Source of the DNA: Hymenobacter armeniacus
Lineage (GTDB): Bacteria > Bacteroidota > Bacteroidia > Cytophagales > Hymenobacteraceae
Direction: 5' to 3'
Length of the DNA stretch: 64,000 nucleotides
Assembly (NCBI RefSeq): GCF_014699055.1
Contig: NZ_JACXAC010000002.1
Coordinates: forward strand, 930,001-994,000
Each line of letters opens with the position of its first letter. The first letter of the stretch is position 1. This document shows, piece by piece, positions 31,840 through 39,975 of this stretch. The position numbers and the translations under genes were made by a program. The notes under the pieces are model-generated. The model ran no database searches. It had not been told where the DNA came from and worked only from the letters and a program-made list of their open reading frames with translations.

Positions 31840-33723
31840 ACACGGACCTTTATTCTAAATCTGTTTGCCCTCAGCCTGCTAGGTGCCGCACCAGCTCACG
31901 CTGCCGACATCTGGGTGGCGCCCACCGGCTCCGACCGCAACCCGGGTACTGCCGAGAAGCCGCTAGCTACCGTTGCCGCTGCCCTGCGCCAGGTGCGAGA
32001 CCTGCGCCGCCTGCACGACCCGGCCGTAGAAGCCGGCGCGCACATCTGGGTGCGCGGTGGGGAATACCGACTGACTGAACCCCTTTTCCTGCGGCCGGAA
32101 GATGCCGGTACCGCCACGAGCCCCACCATAATTGAGGCTGCGCCCGGCGAGCAGCCGGTACTCAGTGGCGGCGTAGTGGTAACGGGCTGGCAAAAAGCCC
32201 TTGGCAAAATCCCGGGTCTGCCAGCTGCCGCGCAGGGGCAGGTGTGGGTGGCCGCCGCGCCGCTGCTATCGGGCCGCGCCCTCAACTTTCGCCAGCTGTG
32301 GGTGAATGGCCGCAAAGCCACCCGCGCCCGCACGCCCAACAACGACAACCTGCCCCGTCTACTCACCTGGGACACCGATAAGCGGGAAACGCTGGTGCCA
32401 ACCGCCGCCCTGGCCTCGGTGAAACAGCCCGGCCAACTGGAAATGGTGCTGCACCAGATGTGGGCCGTGAACGTGCTACGCGTGAAATCCTTGGCCGTGC
32501 AGGGCGACAAAGCCCGCGTGACGTTTCAGGAGCCCGAAAGCCGTATCCAGTTCGAGCATCCTTGGCCGCGGCCCATCATCAACGGCAAAAACGGTAGCTC
32601 GGCCTTCTACTTTACCAACGCCATCGAACTGCTCGACCAGCCCGGCGAATGGTTTTATGACGCGCCGCACGGGCAGGTGTATTACTGGCCCCGCGCTGGC
32701 GAAAACCTGGTCACCGCCCAGGTAATAGCGCCGGCTCTGGAAACGGTGATTCGGGTAGCCGGCACCCTCGACCAGCCGGTAGGCTACGTGCAGTTCAAAG
32801 GGCTGACGTTCGCCTACACCACCTGGCTGCGGCCCTCGGAGCAGGGCCATGTGCCCTTGCAGGCCGGCATGTACCTGCTGGATGGCTACTCGCTGGCCAA
32901 GCCCGGCACGCCCGACAAAGCCGGCCTCGAAAACCAAGCCTGGATTGGTAGGCCGCCAGCCGGGGTGGAGATGCAAAACGCGCACCATACCCGCTTCGAG
33001 CGCTGTCAGTTCCTGCATATGGGCGCGACAGCGCTGGATTACCAAAGCGGCACTCACGACGACGTCATCACCGGCTGCACCGTGCGCGATGTGGCTGTGA
33101 ACGGGGTGCAGCTGGGCAAATTCTCCGACGAGAGCGTGGAAACGCACCTGCCATACAACCCAAAAGACGAGCGGGAAATCTGCACCAACGAGTTGCTGGA
33201 AAACAACCTCGTCACTGACTGCGGCAACGAGGACTGGGGCGCGGTGGGCATTGCCGCGGGCTTCGTGCGGGGCACTACCATTCGGCACAACGAGGTGGCG
33301 CAGGTGCCCTACACCGGCATCAGTCTGGGCTGGGGCTGGACCAAAACCACCAATGCCATGCGCGACAACCGCGTGCTGGCCAACTACATTCATCACTACG
33401 CCCAGCACACCTACGACGTGGCCGGCGTGTACACGCTTTCGGCCCAACCGGGCACAGTCATCAGCGAAAACCGTGTGGATGAAATTGGCCGCGCCCCTTA
33501 CGTGCATGACCCTGACCACTGGTTCTACCTCTACCTCGACGAAGGCTCGTCTAATATAACGGTGCAGGACAACTGGTGCCCGGCCGAGAAGTTCCTGGCC
33601 AATGCCAACGGGCCGGGGAACGTGTGGAAAAACAACGGGCCAATGGTAAGCGAAGCCATCAAGCAAGCGGCGGGGCTGGAGGCGGGGTATCAGGATTTGC
33701 GAAAAATTTCGCTCCAGAAATGA
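31837..33723 (+). CDS. Secreted right-handed beta-helix glycosidase-like protein (GH141-type candidate)
   Basis: The 628-residue protein has a signal peptide (cleaved after AHA) and opens with IWVAPTGSDRNPGTAEKPLATVAAAL, the usual start of large pectinase-like beta-helix enzymes. Several solenoid turns follow: TRFERCQFLHMGATALDYQSG, DVITGCTVRDVAVNGVQLG, TIRHNEVAQVPYTGISLGWGW and TVISENRVDEIG. Size and layout fit GH141, whose member BT1002 is an alpha-L-fucosidase for rhamnogalacturonan-II; GH110-type and other beta-helix families are alternatives. I cannot assign catalytic residues. Its ATG lies in the end of a family C repeat, so its 5' end has been reshaped by that element. It follows the esterase on the same strand. 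Confidence 0.65.
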   Translation: MTRTFILNLFALSLLGAAPAHAADIWVAPTGSDRNPGTAEKPLATVAAALRQVRDLRRLHDPAVEAGAHIWVRGGEYRLTEPLFLRPEDAGTATSPTIIEAAPGEQPVLSGGVVVTGWQKALGKIPGLPAAAQGQVWVAAAPLLSGRALNFRQLWVNGRKATRARTPNNDNLPRLLTWDTDKRETLVPTAALASVKQPGQLEMVLHQMWAVNVLRVKSLAVQGDKARVTFQEPESRIQFEHPWPRPIINGKNGSSAFYFTNAIELLDQPGEWFYDAPHGQVYYWPRAGENLVTAQVIAPALETVIRVAGTLDQPVGYVQFKGLTFAYTTWLRPSEQGHVPLQAGMYLLDGYSLAKPGTPDKAGLENQAWIGRPPAGVEMQNAHHTRFERCQFLHMGATALDYQSGTHDDVITGCTVRDVAVNGVQLGKFSDESVETHLPYNPKDEREICTNELLENNLVTDCGNEDWGAVGIAAGFVRGTTIRHNEVAQVPYTGISLGWGWTKTTNAMRDNRVLANYIHHYAQHTYDVAGVYTLSAQPGTVISENRVDEIGRAPYVHDPDHWFYLYLDEGSSNITVQDNWCPAEKFLANANGPGNVWKNNGPMVSEAIKQAAGLEAGYQDLRKISLQK

Positions 33724-33744
33724 ATAATAAAAGAATGAAAGAAC

Positions 33745-33834
33745 GTCATGCAGAGCGCAGCGAAGCGTTTCGCGTGCCGCAGTAATCAATGGTATCCCAA
33801 CGAAGCGAGCGAGATGCTTCGCTGCGCTCGGCAC
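33745..33834. repeat. Palindromic repeat, family C, copy 5 (divergent)
   Basis: The left arm GTCATGCAGAGCGCAG and the right arm GAGATGCTTCGCTGCGCTCGGCAC match family C with several changes. It lies between the beta-helix gene and the second GH78 gene. Confidence 0.75.
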
Positions 33835-33867
33835 AACACACTACCAAAAAACACATCAACCCACCTG

Positions 33868-36057
33868 ATGATAAAACCATACTTGCAACGAGTGGCAACT
33901 GCGTTGCTCCTGTTTCTGCTAGCAGCTTCCGCCCAAGCCCAAACCGCCGCCCCTAAAGCCACCTGGATTTGGTACCCCGGCGACTACGAAATCTGGCTGG
34001 GCAACCAGATGCAGAACCGGCGCACCGAGCGCGGCACGTTCTTCCCGGTGTTCTGGCGGATGGACAGCCACTACGTCCTCATCGATTTCCACAAGGACTT
34101 CGACCTCGCGCAGCCCGAAGAAGTGGAGCTGCGCGCCGAGGGCCAGTACAACGTGAAGCTCGATGGCAAGCCGTTGGGCGCGCCCACGCGCCTGACCGTG
34201 CCGGCCGGCAAGCACCGCATCAACATCAAGGTATACAACCAGGCCACACCGCCGGCCGTGTTCGTGCGCGGCAAAACCATTGCTTCCGATGCCTCGTGGC
34301 TGGTTACCTACGAGGACAAGGAATGGATTGATGCCTCGGGCAAAACCTCGGACCAGTCGGGCACGACCTGGCTGCAAGCGGGCGCCTGGAACTTCGATGC
34401 GCCCGAGTCGCTGCCCTCGGCTTTCAAGCTGCCGACGGAGGCGCGCCGGGCGGCCCGGGTGGAGCGTACGCCGCAGGGAATGGTGGTCGATTTTGGGCGC
34501 GAAACCTTCGGCTACATCAAGCTGCATGGCTTGAAAGGCAAAGGACAGGTGGCGGTGTATTTTGGCGAGTCGAAGGAGGAAGCGTTGGCCACTGAAACCT
34601 GCGAAACGCTGGAATTCCTGGCCGTGGACCAGCCGCAGAAAGGCGACACGGTGACGAGCTTATCGAAGGCGTTTCGCTACGTGAACATCCGGCCGGAGGC
34701 GGGTGTGAGTCTCGATTCGGTGTCGCTGCTCTACGAGTATGCGCCGGTGGCGGAGCGGGGCAAATTCCGCTGTTCCGATGACCAGTTGAATAAAATCTGG
34801 GACGTGGCGGCCTACACCATGCACCTCAACACGCGGGAGTTTTTCATCGATGGCATCAAGCGCGACCGGTGGGTGTGGTCGGGCGACGCCTACCAGAGCT
34901 ATTTGATGAACTACTACCTCTACTTCGACACGCCGACGGTGAACCGCACACAGTTTGCCCTGCGCGGCAAAGACCCGGTGACCAGCCACATCAACACCAT
35001 CATGGACTACAGTTTCTACTGGTTCATCAGCGTGTACGATGCCTACCAGTATACGGGCGACAAGGCGCAGGTGCAGCAACTGTATCCGCGCATGCAAAGC
35101 CTGATGGACTACTGCCTCGGCCGCCGCAACAAGGACGGCCTGATGGAAGGCCTAGCCGGCGACTGGGTATTTATCGACTGGGCCGACGGGCTGAGCAAGA
35201 AGGGCGAAGTGAGCTTCGAGCAGTTGCTGCTTTGCCGCAGCCTCGAAAGCATGGCCTTGTGCGCGAATCTGGTGGGCGACCAGGCCGGCGCGCAGAAATA
35301 CCAGCAGCTGGCCACCGACCTCAAGGCCAAAATCTTCGCCACCTACTGGAATGCCGGCAAGGGCGCGCTGGTGCACAGCCGCGGGAACGGCCAGCCCACC
35401 GACAACGTGACGCGCTACGCCAACATGTTTGCCATCTTCTTCGACTACCTAAGCCCCGCGCAGGAGCAGCAGGTGAAAAAATCGGTGCTGCTGAACCCGC
35501 AGGTACCCAAAATCACGACGCCCTACATGCGCTTCTACGAGCTGGAAGCCCTGTGCGCGATGGGTGAGCAGCCGTACGTGCTCAAAGAAATGAAGTCGTA
35601 CTGGGGCGGGATGCTGAACGAAGGCGCTACCTCGTTTTGGGAGGAGTACGACCCCACCAAAAAAGGCACCGAGCACCTGGCCATGTACGGCCGGCCCTTC
35701 GGCAAGAGCTTGTGCCACGCCTGGGGCGCCAGCCCGATTTACCTGCTCGGTAAGTACTACCTCGGCGTAAAACCGCTCACTCCCGGCTACGCCACCTACG
35801 AAATCGTGCCCAACCTCGGCGGCCTGCAGTGGATGGAAGGCACCGTGCCCACCCCGCAGGGCGACATTACGGTGGCCGCTAGCCCCAAGCAGCTCAAGGT
35901 GAAAGGCGCCAGCGGCACTGGCACGCTGCGTTTCAAAAGCAAGTCGAAACCGAGCTGCAAAGGCGGTAAAATCGTGTCGAAAGGCAGCGGGGAATATGAG
36001 CTGACGCTGGAGAAAGGGCGCGAGTACGTGGTGAGTTATCAGGCCGTGAGCAAATGA
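33868..36057 (+). CDS. Secreted GH78-type alpha-L-rhamnosidase (short form)
   Basis: From ATG 33868 the 729-residue product has a signal peptide (LLLFLLAASAQA). It lacks the extended N-terminal domains of the other GH78 and starts with a jelly roll (GTFFPVFWRMDSHYVLIDFHK), then an (alpha/alpha)6 barrel with FFIDGIKRDRWVWSGDAYQSY in the position of the GH78 catalytic loop and NEGATSFWEEYDP as the general-base region. The loop is of the IKRDR type rather than the DER type, as in one branch of GH78. It should release L-rhamnose from pectic fragments. Its TGA overlaps the ATG of the next gene (ATGA at 36054), a rhamnose-mutarotase-like protein, which fits a rhamnose role. Confidence 0.88.
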   Translation: MIKPYLQRVATALLLFLLAASAQAQTAAPKATWIWYPGDYEIWLGNQMQNRRTERGTFFPVFWRMDSHYVLIDFHKDFDLAQPEEVELRAEGQYNVKLDGKPLGAPTRLTVPAGKHRINIKVYNQATPPAVFVRGKTIASDASWLVTYEDKEWIDASGKTSDQSGTTWLQAGAWNFDAPESLPSAFKLPTEARRAARVERTPQGMVVDFGRETFGYIKLHGLKGKGQVAVYFGESKEEALATETCETLEFLAVDQPQKGDTVTSLSKAFRYVNIRPEAGVSLDSVSLLYEYAPVAERGKFRCSDDQLNKIWDVAAYTMHLNTREFFIDGIKRDRWVWSGDAYQSYLMNYYLYFDTPTVNRTQFALRGKDPVTSHINTIMDYSFYWFISVYDAYQYTGDKAQVQQLYPRMQSLMDYCLGRRNKDGLMEGLAGDWVFIDWADGLSKKGEVSFEQLLLCRSLESMALCANLVGDQAGAQKYQQLATDLKAKIFATYWNAGKGALVHSRGNGQPTDNVTRYANMFAIFFDYLSPAQEQQVKKSVLLNPQVPKITTPYMRFYELEALCAMGEQPYVLKEMKSYWGGMLNEGATSFWEEYDPTKKGTEHLAMYGRPFGKSLCHAWGASPIYLLGKYYLGVKPLTPGYATYEIVPNLGGLQWMEGTVPTPQGDITVAASPKQLKVKGASGTGTLRFKSKSKPSCKGGKIVSKGSGEYELTLEKGREYVVSYQAVSK

Positions 36058-36887
36058 GCATTTCGCCTGAAAACCTGGTAGATGTAGCGACGCATCGTTG
36101 CGTCTCGTTGTCCGCGCTGTTTGGTCGATTCCGTTCAACGACGAGACGCAAGGATGCGTCTCTACATCGGGCCAGAATCCGCCGAAGCAGCCGCTTTTTA
36201 GTACTGCTTTTGCTGCTGTTGCTGGCCATTTCCGCCTTCGCGCAAGCCGGTGAAAAGATGTCGGTGATTGAAATTATCGGTCCCGGAAAAGCACCGGTCT
36301 CAGCCCGCAATTTGGTGGCGCTTTGTCGGAAATATAAGGTGCCGACCTCAGGCATATACCGCTGGCAAAACCACCTCATTGCCTACGGCAAAACTGCGAG
36401 CATTCAGGCGCTGCAGAAGAATCTGGCCGCCGTTTACACTGGCAGTGAGGTGAAGCTCTATGCCGTGCCCTTTTACAAATTTGACCGTCAGCACTGCACC
36501 GATAAAACCACCGCCAAGCAATGGGACAACATCATCCTGACGGCGAATCTGGTCAAAGATTCGAAAAAGCAGCAGGAGTACCTGAACCACCACGCCACCC
36601 AGTTTCAGCAGTGGCCGGAAGTGGCGCAGGGCTTCTGCCGGGCCAGCTTCCAGCAGCTGCTGGTGTTTCGGCAGGGGCGGCAGCTGATGCTGGTTATCAG
36701 CATTCCGCACGGTGCCAGCCTAGATGAATTGAACCCGAAAACTTCGCTGAATAACCCGCGCGTGAACGACTGGAACGCGCTGATGAAGCAGTACCAGGAA
36801 GGCCTGCCCGGTACCAAACCGGGCGAGGTGTGGGTGTTTCTGAAACCCGCAGTGGCACTGAAGCAACAAGTGCTGCTAAAGAAATAA
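36054..36887 (+). CDS. Secreted L-rhamnose-mutarotase-like (RhaM/DUF718) protein with a repeat-encoded N-terminus
   Basis: The 277-residue frame starts at an ATG overlapping the GH78 stop. Residues 10-40 are encoded by family D repeat copy 1; the hydrophobic core of a signal peptide (FLVLLLLLLLAISAFAQA) follows at about 48-65. No ATG or GTG exists between repeat and signal core, so the repeat is probably translated. Residues 140-270 match the rhamnose mutarotase layout: LVKDSKKQQEYLNHHATQF, WPEVAQGFCRASFQQLLVF and VNDWNALMKQYQEG, with PGEVWVFLKP at the end. Residues 68-135 look like a diverged second ferredoxin-like half. RhaM interconverts alpha- and beta-L-rhamnose in the cytoplasm; an exported version beside a rhamnosidase is unusual. 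Confidence 0.65.
   Translation: MSISPENLVDVATHRCVSLSALFGRFRSTTRRKDASLHRARIRRSSRFLVLLLLLLLAISAFAQAGEKMSVIEIIGPGKAPVSARNLVALCRKYKVPTSGIYRWQNHLIAYGKTASIQALQKNLAAVYTGSEVKLYAVPFYKFDRQHCTDKTTAKQWDNIILTANLVKDSKKQQEYLNHHATQFQQWPEVAQGFCRASFQQLLVFRQGRQLMLVISIPHGASLDELNPKTSLNNPRVNDWNALMKQYQEGLPGTKPGEVWVFLKPAVALKQQVLLKK
36081..36168. repeat. Palindromic repeat, family D, copy 1, inside the 5' coding end of the mutarotase-like gene
   Basis: The arms GATGTAGCGACGCATCG... and ...GATGCGTCTCTACATC are inverted repeats around a 25-base loop. It is a diverged copy of the other four family D elements and is open in the gene's frame throughout. Confidence 0.85.
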
Positions 36888-36895
36888 AAACACCC

Positions 36896-36991
36896 GTCAT
36901 GCTGAGCGCAGTCGAAGCATCTCTACCGCTTCGTTGCGAGCATCAGAAATTACTTGCCCGGTAGAGATGCTTCGACTGCGCTCAGCATGAC
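36896..36991. repeat. Palindromic repeat, family C, copy 6
   Basis: Near-perfect inverted arms GTCATGCTGAGCGCAGTCG / CGACTGCGCTCAGCATGAC lie between the mutarotase-like gene and the oxidoreductase gene. Confidence 0.9.
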
Positions 36992-37041
36992 GGCCAGGTT
37001 TGGATTCTATTGACAACTCAAAACTCCTACTTACCCCCAAA

Positions 37042-38109
37042 ATGCTCACCTTAGGAATTCTGGGCCTCGGCGAAGGCCGCAGCACCATGTCGGCCGCCCT
37101 GAACAGCCCGAAATGGACGCTCAAAACCATCTGCGACCGCAACGAAGACCTGTGCCGCCACCGCGCCGAAGAATTCAACTTCCCGCACTACACCACGCAG
37201 TACCAGGACCTGCTCGATGACCCGGAAATCGACGCCGTGGCCATCTACACCCCCGACCACCTGCACGCCGAGCACGTGGCCCAGGCCCTACGGGCCGGCA
37301 AGCACGTCGTCTGCACCAAGCCGTTTATCGACGACCTCAGCAAGGCCAACGAGCTGCTGGAGCTGAGCCGCACCTCGGGCAAAAAGCTTTTCGTGGGCCA
37401 AAGCTCCCGGTTTTTCGAGCCCATGAAGCGCCAGCGCGCCGACTACGAAGCCGGACTGATTGGCGAGCTCATCACCATCGAAGCCTACTACCACGCCGAC
37501 CACCGCTGGTTTCTGGAGAAAGGCTGGTCCTTGGAAAACGCCTTCAAATGGCTCTACGGCGGCCTCAGCCACCCGGTAGATTTTATTCGCTGGTACCTGC
37601 CCAACATTGAGGAGGTGATGGGCTACGGCATGCTCAGCAGCAACGGCGCCAAAGGCGGCCTCAAGCACCAGGACACCATGCACTTCATCTTCAAAAGCAC
37701 CGATGGCCGCGTGGCCCGCGTGAGCGGCTGCTACACCGGCCCCGTGCAGCCCGTGACCCGCGATTCGGAGATGAGCTGCATCCTGCGCGGCACCGAGGGC
37801 GCCAGCCAAGGCGACTACATGGACCTGCGCTACGCCATCACCGACAAAACTGGCGAGGAAAAAATCTTCACTTGGGAGCACAAGCTGAAGCACTATTTCC
37901 GCTTCGAGGGCAAGAGCCACCACGCCGGCGAATACCAGAATTACCTGGAGTATTTCGCCGATTCCATCGAGCAGAATTTCACAGCTTACCCGGACCTGAA
38001 AGAGGGCATCGGTACCATCGCGCTGCTGCAGGCCATGGACCGCTCGCTGAGCACCGGCCAGCCGGTGAAAGTGCGCGACTTGCTGGCGGAGCACGGCGTT
38101 TCGCTCTGA
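37042..38109 (+). CDS. Gfo/Idh/MocA family NAD(P)-dependent oxidoreductase (first copy)
   Basis: From ATG 37042 the 355-residue soluble protein begins with a Rossmann nucleotide-binding fold (LTLGILGLGEGRSTMSAAL, where the usual GxGxxG is slightly altered), followed by AIYTPDHLHAEHVAQALRAGKHVVCTKPF, in which the CTKP lysine is the family's catalytic-type residue, and a C-terminal alpha/beta domain with YGGLSHPVDFIRWYLP carrying the conserved His. These enzymes oxidise or reduce sugars, inositols and their derivatives in the cytoplasm. Substrate is not readable; its placement before a symporter suggests that it processes the imported compound. A different Gfo/Idh/MocA protein lies at 51569. 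Confidence 0.85.
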   Translation: MLTLGILGLGEGRSTMSAALNSPKWTLKTICDRNEDLCRHRAEEFNFPHYTTQYQDLLDDPEIDAVAIYTPDHLHAEHVAQALRAGKHVVCTKPFIDDLSKANELLELSRTSGKKLFVGQSSRFFEPMKRQRADYEAGLIGELITIEAYYHADHRWFLEKGWSLENAFKWLYGGLSHPVDFIRWYLPNIEEVMGYGMLSSNGAKGGLKHQDTMHFIFKSTDGRVARVSGCYTGPVQPVTRDSEMSCILRGTEGASQGDYMDLRYAITDKTGEEKIFTWEHKLKHYFRFEGKSHHAGEYQNYLEYFADSIEQNFTAYPDLKEGIGTIALLQAMDRSLSTGQPVKVRDLLAEHGVSL

Positions 38110-38116
38110 CGTCTTT

Positions 38117-38219
38117 ACCTCACCCCCGGCCCCTCTCCCGCGGAGAGGGGAGCCACGGCGGCGCGAACGTCTGCTTCGTCCGGCTCCCCTCTCCGCGGGA
38201 GAGGGGCCGGGGGTGAGGT
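38117..38219. repeat. Palindromic repeat, family A, copy 5
   Basis: The arms ACCTCACCCCCGGCCCC and GGGGCCGGGGGTGAGGT enclose CTCTCCCGCGG / CCGCGGGAGAG and a short loop. It lies between the oxidoreductase and the second symporter. The outer GGCGCC is absent in this copy. Confidence 0.88.
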
Positions 38220-38274
38220 GACCCGCGTGAGGCTGCTCTTAAATCATTCCCACCCCAAACCCACCCTTACCCGC

Positions 38275-39864
38275 ATGGGCAACAACCTACTCGGCCATCT
38301 CACTGCCTGGGACTACGCCATTGTCGTGGCCTATGTCGTCATCCTCGTGGTCATCGGCTTTCGGGCCAGCGCCTCACAGCGCAACAAGCCCGATGAATCC
38401 ATCTTTCTGGCCAATAAATCGTTGGGCTGGGCCAGCATCGGGTTCAATATGTGGGGCACGAATGTGGGGCCGTCGATGCTGCTGGCTTTTGCCAGCATCG
38501 GGTACAGCACGGGCATCGTGGCGGTGAATTTTGAGTGGTACGCTTTCGTGTTTTTGTTTCTGCTGGCGGTGGTGTTTGCGCCGCGCTACCTGGCGGCCAA
38601 CGTGAGCACCATGCCTGGCTTTATGGGCCGGCAATACGGCGATTCCACGCAGAACATTCTGGCCTGGTACGCGCTGATTAAAATCCTGATTTCGTGGCTG
38701 TCGCTGGGCCTGTTTGCGGGCGGCTTTCTGGTGCGGCAAATTCTGGGAATTCCCATGTGGCAGTCGGTGATTGTGCTGGTGCTGTTTGCGGGGTTTTTCG
38801 CCTTCGTGGGCGGCCTCAAGGCCATTGCCAAGGTCAACGTTTTTCAGATGATTTTGCTCATCGCAGTGTCGCTCACGCTCACCGTCATTGGCGTGCTGAA
38901 AGTGGGCGGACTGAGCAAAGTGTACCACAGCGTGCCCGGTCATTACTGGAACCTGCTGCATCCGGCTTCCGACCCCAAGTACCCGTGGTATGCCATCCTG
39001 CTGGGCTACCCGGTGTCGGCGGTAGCATTTTTCTGCACCGACCAGGCCATGGTGCAGTCGGTGCTCGGGGCCAAAAACCTGGAACAGGGCCAGCTGGGCG
39101 TGAATTTCATCGGCTGGCTGAAAATCCTGTCGCTGCCGCTGTTCATCGGCACCGGCATTTTGTGCTTCATTCTATTCCCGCACCTCAAAGACCCCAGCGA
39201 GGCCTACATGACCATGGTTACCAGCCTTTTTCCAGAGGGCATGAAAGGCCTTGTCATCGTGGTGCTCATTGCCGTGCTGGTGGGCACCATCAGCTCGTCG
39301 CTCAACTCGCTGAGCACCGTGTTTACGATGGATGTGTACGCCCGCAACATCAACCCCCACGCCAGCAACCAGCAAATCAAGTCGGTGGGCCGCGTCACCA
39401 TCCTCGTCGGCTGCGGCTTTGCCGTGCTGGTGGCGCTGGCCATCGACAGCGTAAAGGGCCTGAATCTGTTCGATATTTTCCAGGCCGTGCTCGGCTTCAT
39501 CGCGCCGTCGCTGGCGGTGGTGTTCCTGCTATCGGTGTTTTGGCGGCGCACCACGCAGCGCGCGGTGAACGGGATTTTGTCCTTGGGTTCGGCGTTCAGC
39601 CTGGGGGTGGGCGTGGTGTATCTGTGGGTGCTGCCTTCGGCGAAATACAGCTTCTGGCCGCACTACCTGGTGCTGTCGTTCCTCATTTTCGCCGTGCTGT
39701 TTGTGGCGGCCGTGCTGCTCTCCCTCACCGACCCGGCTGGCCAGGCACGGCGCCAGGCGGTGGACTACGGGGTGCTGGCCCGTCCCACACGGCGGGTGCA
39801 GCTGCTGTGGGCCGCGCTGGCCGTGGTGATGGTGGGGCTGTACGTGGTGTTCAACGGGCATTAG
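38275..39864 (+). CDS. Sodium/solute symporter (SSS family), second copy
   Basis: From ATG 38275 the 529-residue protein has 13-14 hydrophobic segments and SSS features: IFLANKSLGWASIGFNMWGTNVGP near the N-terminus, AKVNVFQMILLIAV, and LVGTISSSLNSLSTVFTMDVY, the sodium-site region. It differs from the first symporter at 1303 and probably has another substrate. The upstream frame to 38218 runs into the repeat and is rejected. As the last plus-strand gene before the convergent block it ends close to family D copy 2, whose hairpin may serve as a terminator. The adjacent oxidoreductase suggests a cyclic polyol or modified sugar, as inference. Confidence 0.88.
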   Translation: MGNNLLGHLTAWDYAIVVAYVVILVVIGFRASASQRNKPDESIFLANKSLGWASIGFNMWGTNVGPSMLLAFASIGYSTGIVAVNFEWYAFVFLFLLAVVFAPRYLAANVSTMPGFMGRQYGDSTQNILAWYALIKILISWLSLGLFAGGFLVRQILGIPMWQSVIVLVLFAGFFAFVGGLKAIAKVNVFQMILLIAVSLTLTVIGVLKVGGLSKVYHSVPGHYWNLLHPASDPKYPWYAILLGYPVSAVAFFCTDQAMVQSVLGAKNLEQGQLGVNFIGWLKILSLPLFIGTGILCFILFPHLKDPSEAYMTMVTSLFPEGMKGLVIVVLIAVLVGTISSSLNSLSTVFTMDVYARNINPHASNQQIKSVGRVTILVGCGFAVLVALAIDSVKGLNLFDIFQAVLGFIAPSLAVVFLLSVFWRRTTQRAVNGILSLGSAFSLGVGVVYLWVLPSAKYSFWPHYLVLSFLIFAVLFVAAVLLSLTDPAGQARRQAVDYGVLARPTRRVQLLWAALAVVMVGLYVVFNGH

Positions 39865-39867
39865 GGC

Positions 39868-39968
39868 TGTAGAGACGCGACACTTCGCGTCTCAATCGTC
39901 GCGGATGTTATTTATGCCGCGCGGTTCCAATCGTTCAACGTGGAGACGCGAAGTGTCGCGTCTCTACA
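39868..39968. repeat. Palindromic repeat, family D, copy 2, between convergent genes
   Basis: The arms TGTAGAGACGCGACACTTCG and CGAAGTGTCGCGTCTCTACA are perfect inverted repeats 40-odd bases apart. It lies where the plus-strand block meets the minus-strand block and could act as a bidirectional terminator. Confidence 0.92.
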
Positions 39969-39975
39969 TGACGTT

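Noticed and set aside
39903..39912. Further copies of the TAACATCC motif at 39903 and 49750
   Set aside because: The first lies inside a family D repeat and the second inside the FucP coding sequence, and both match only eight to nine bases.
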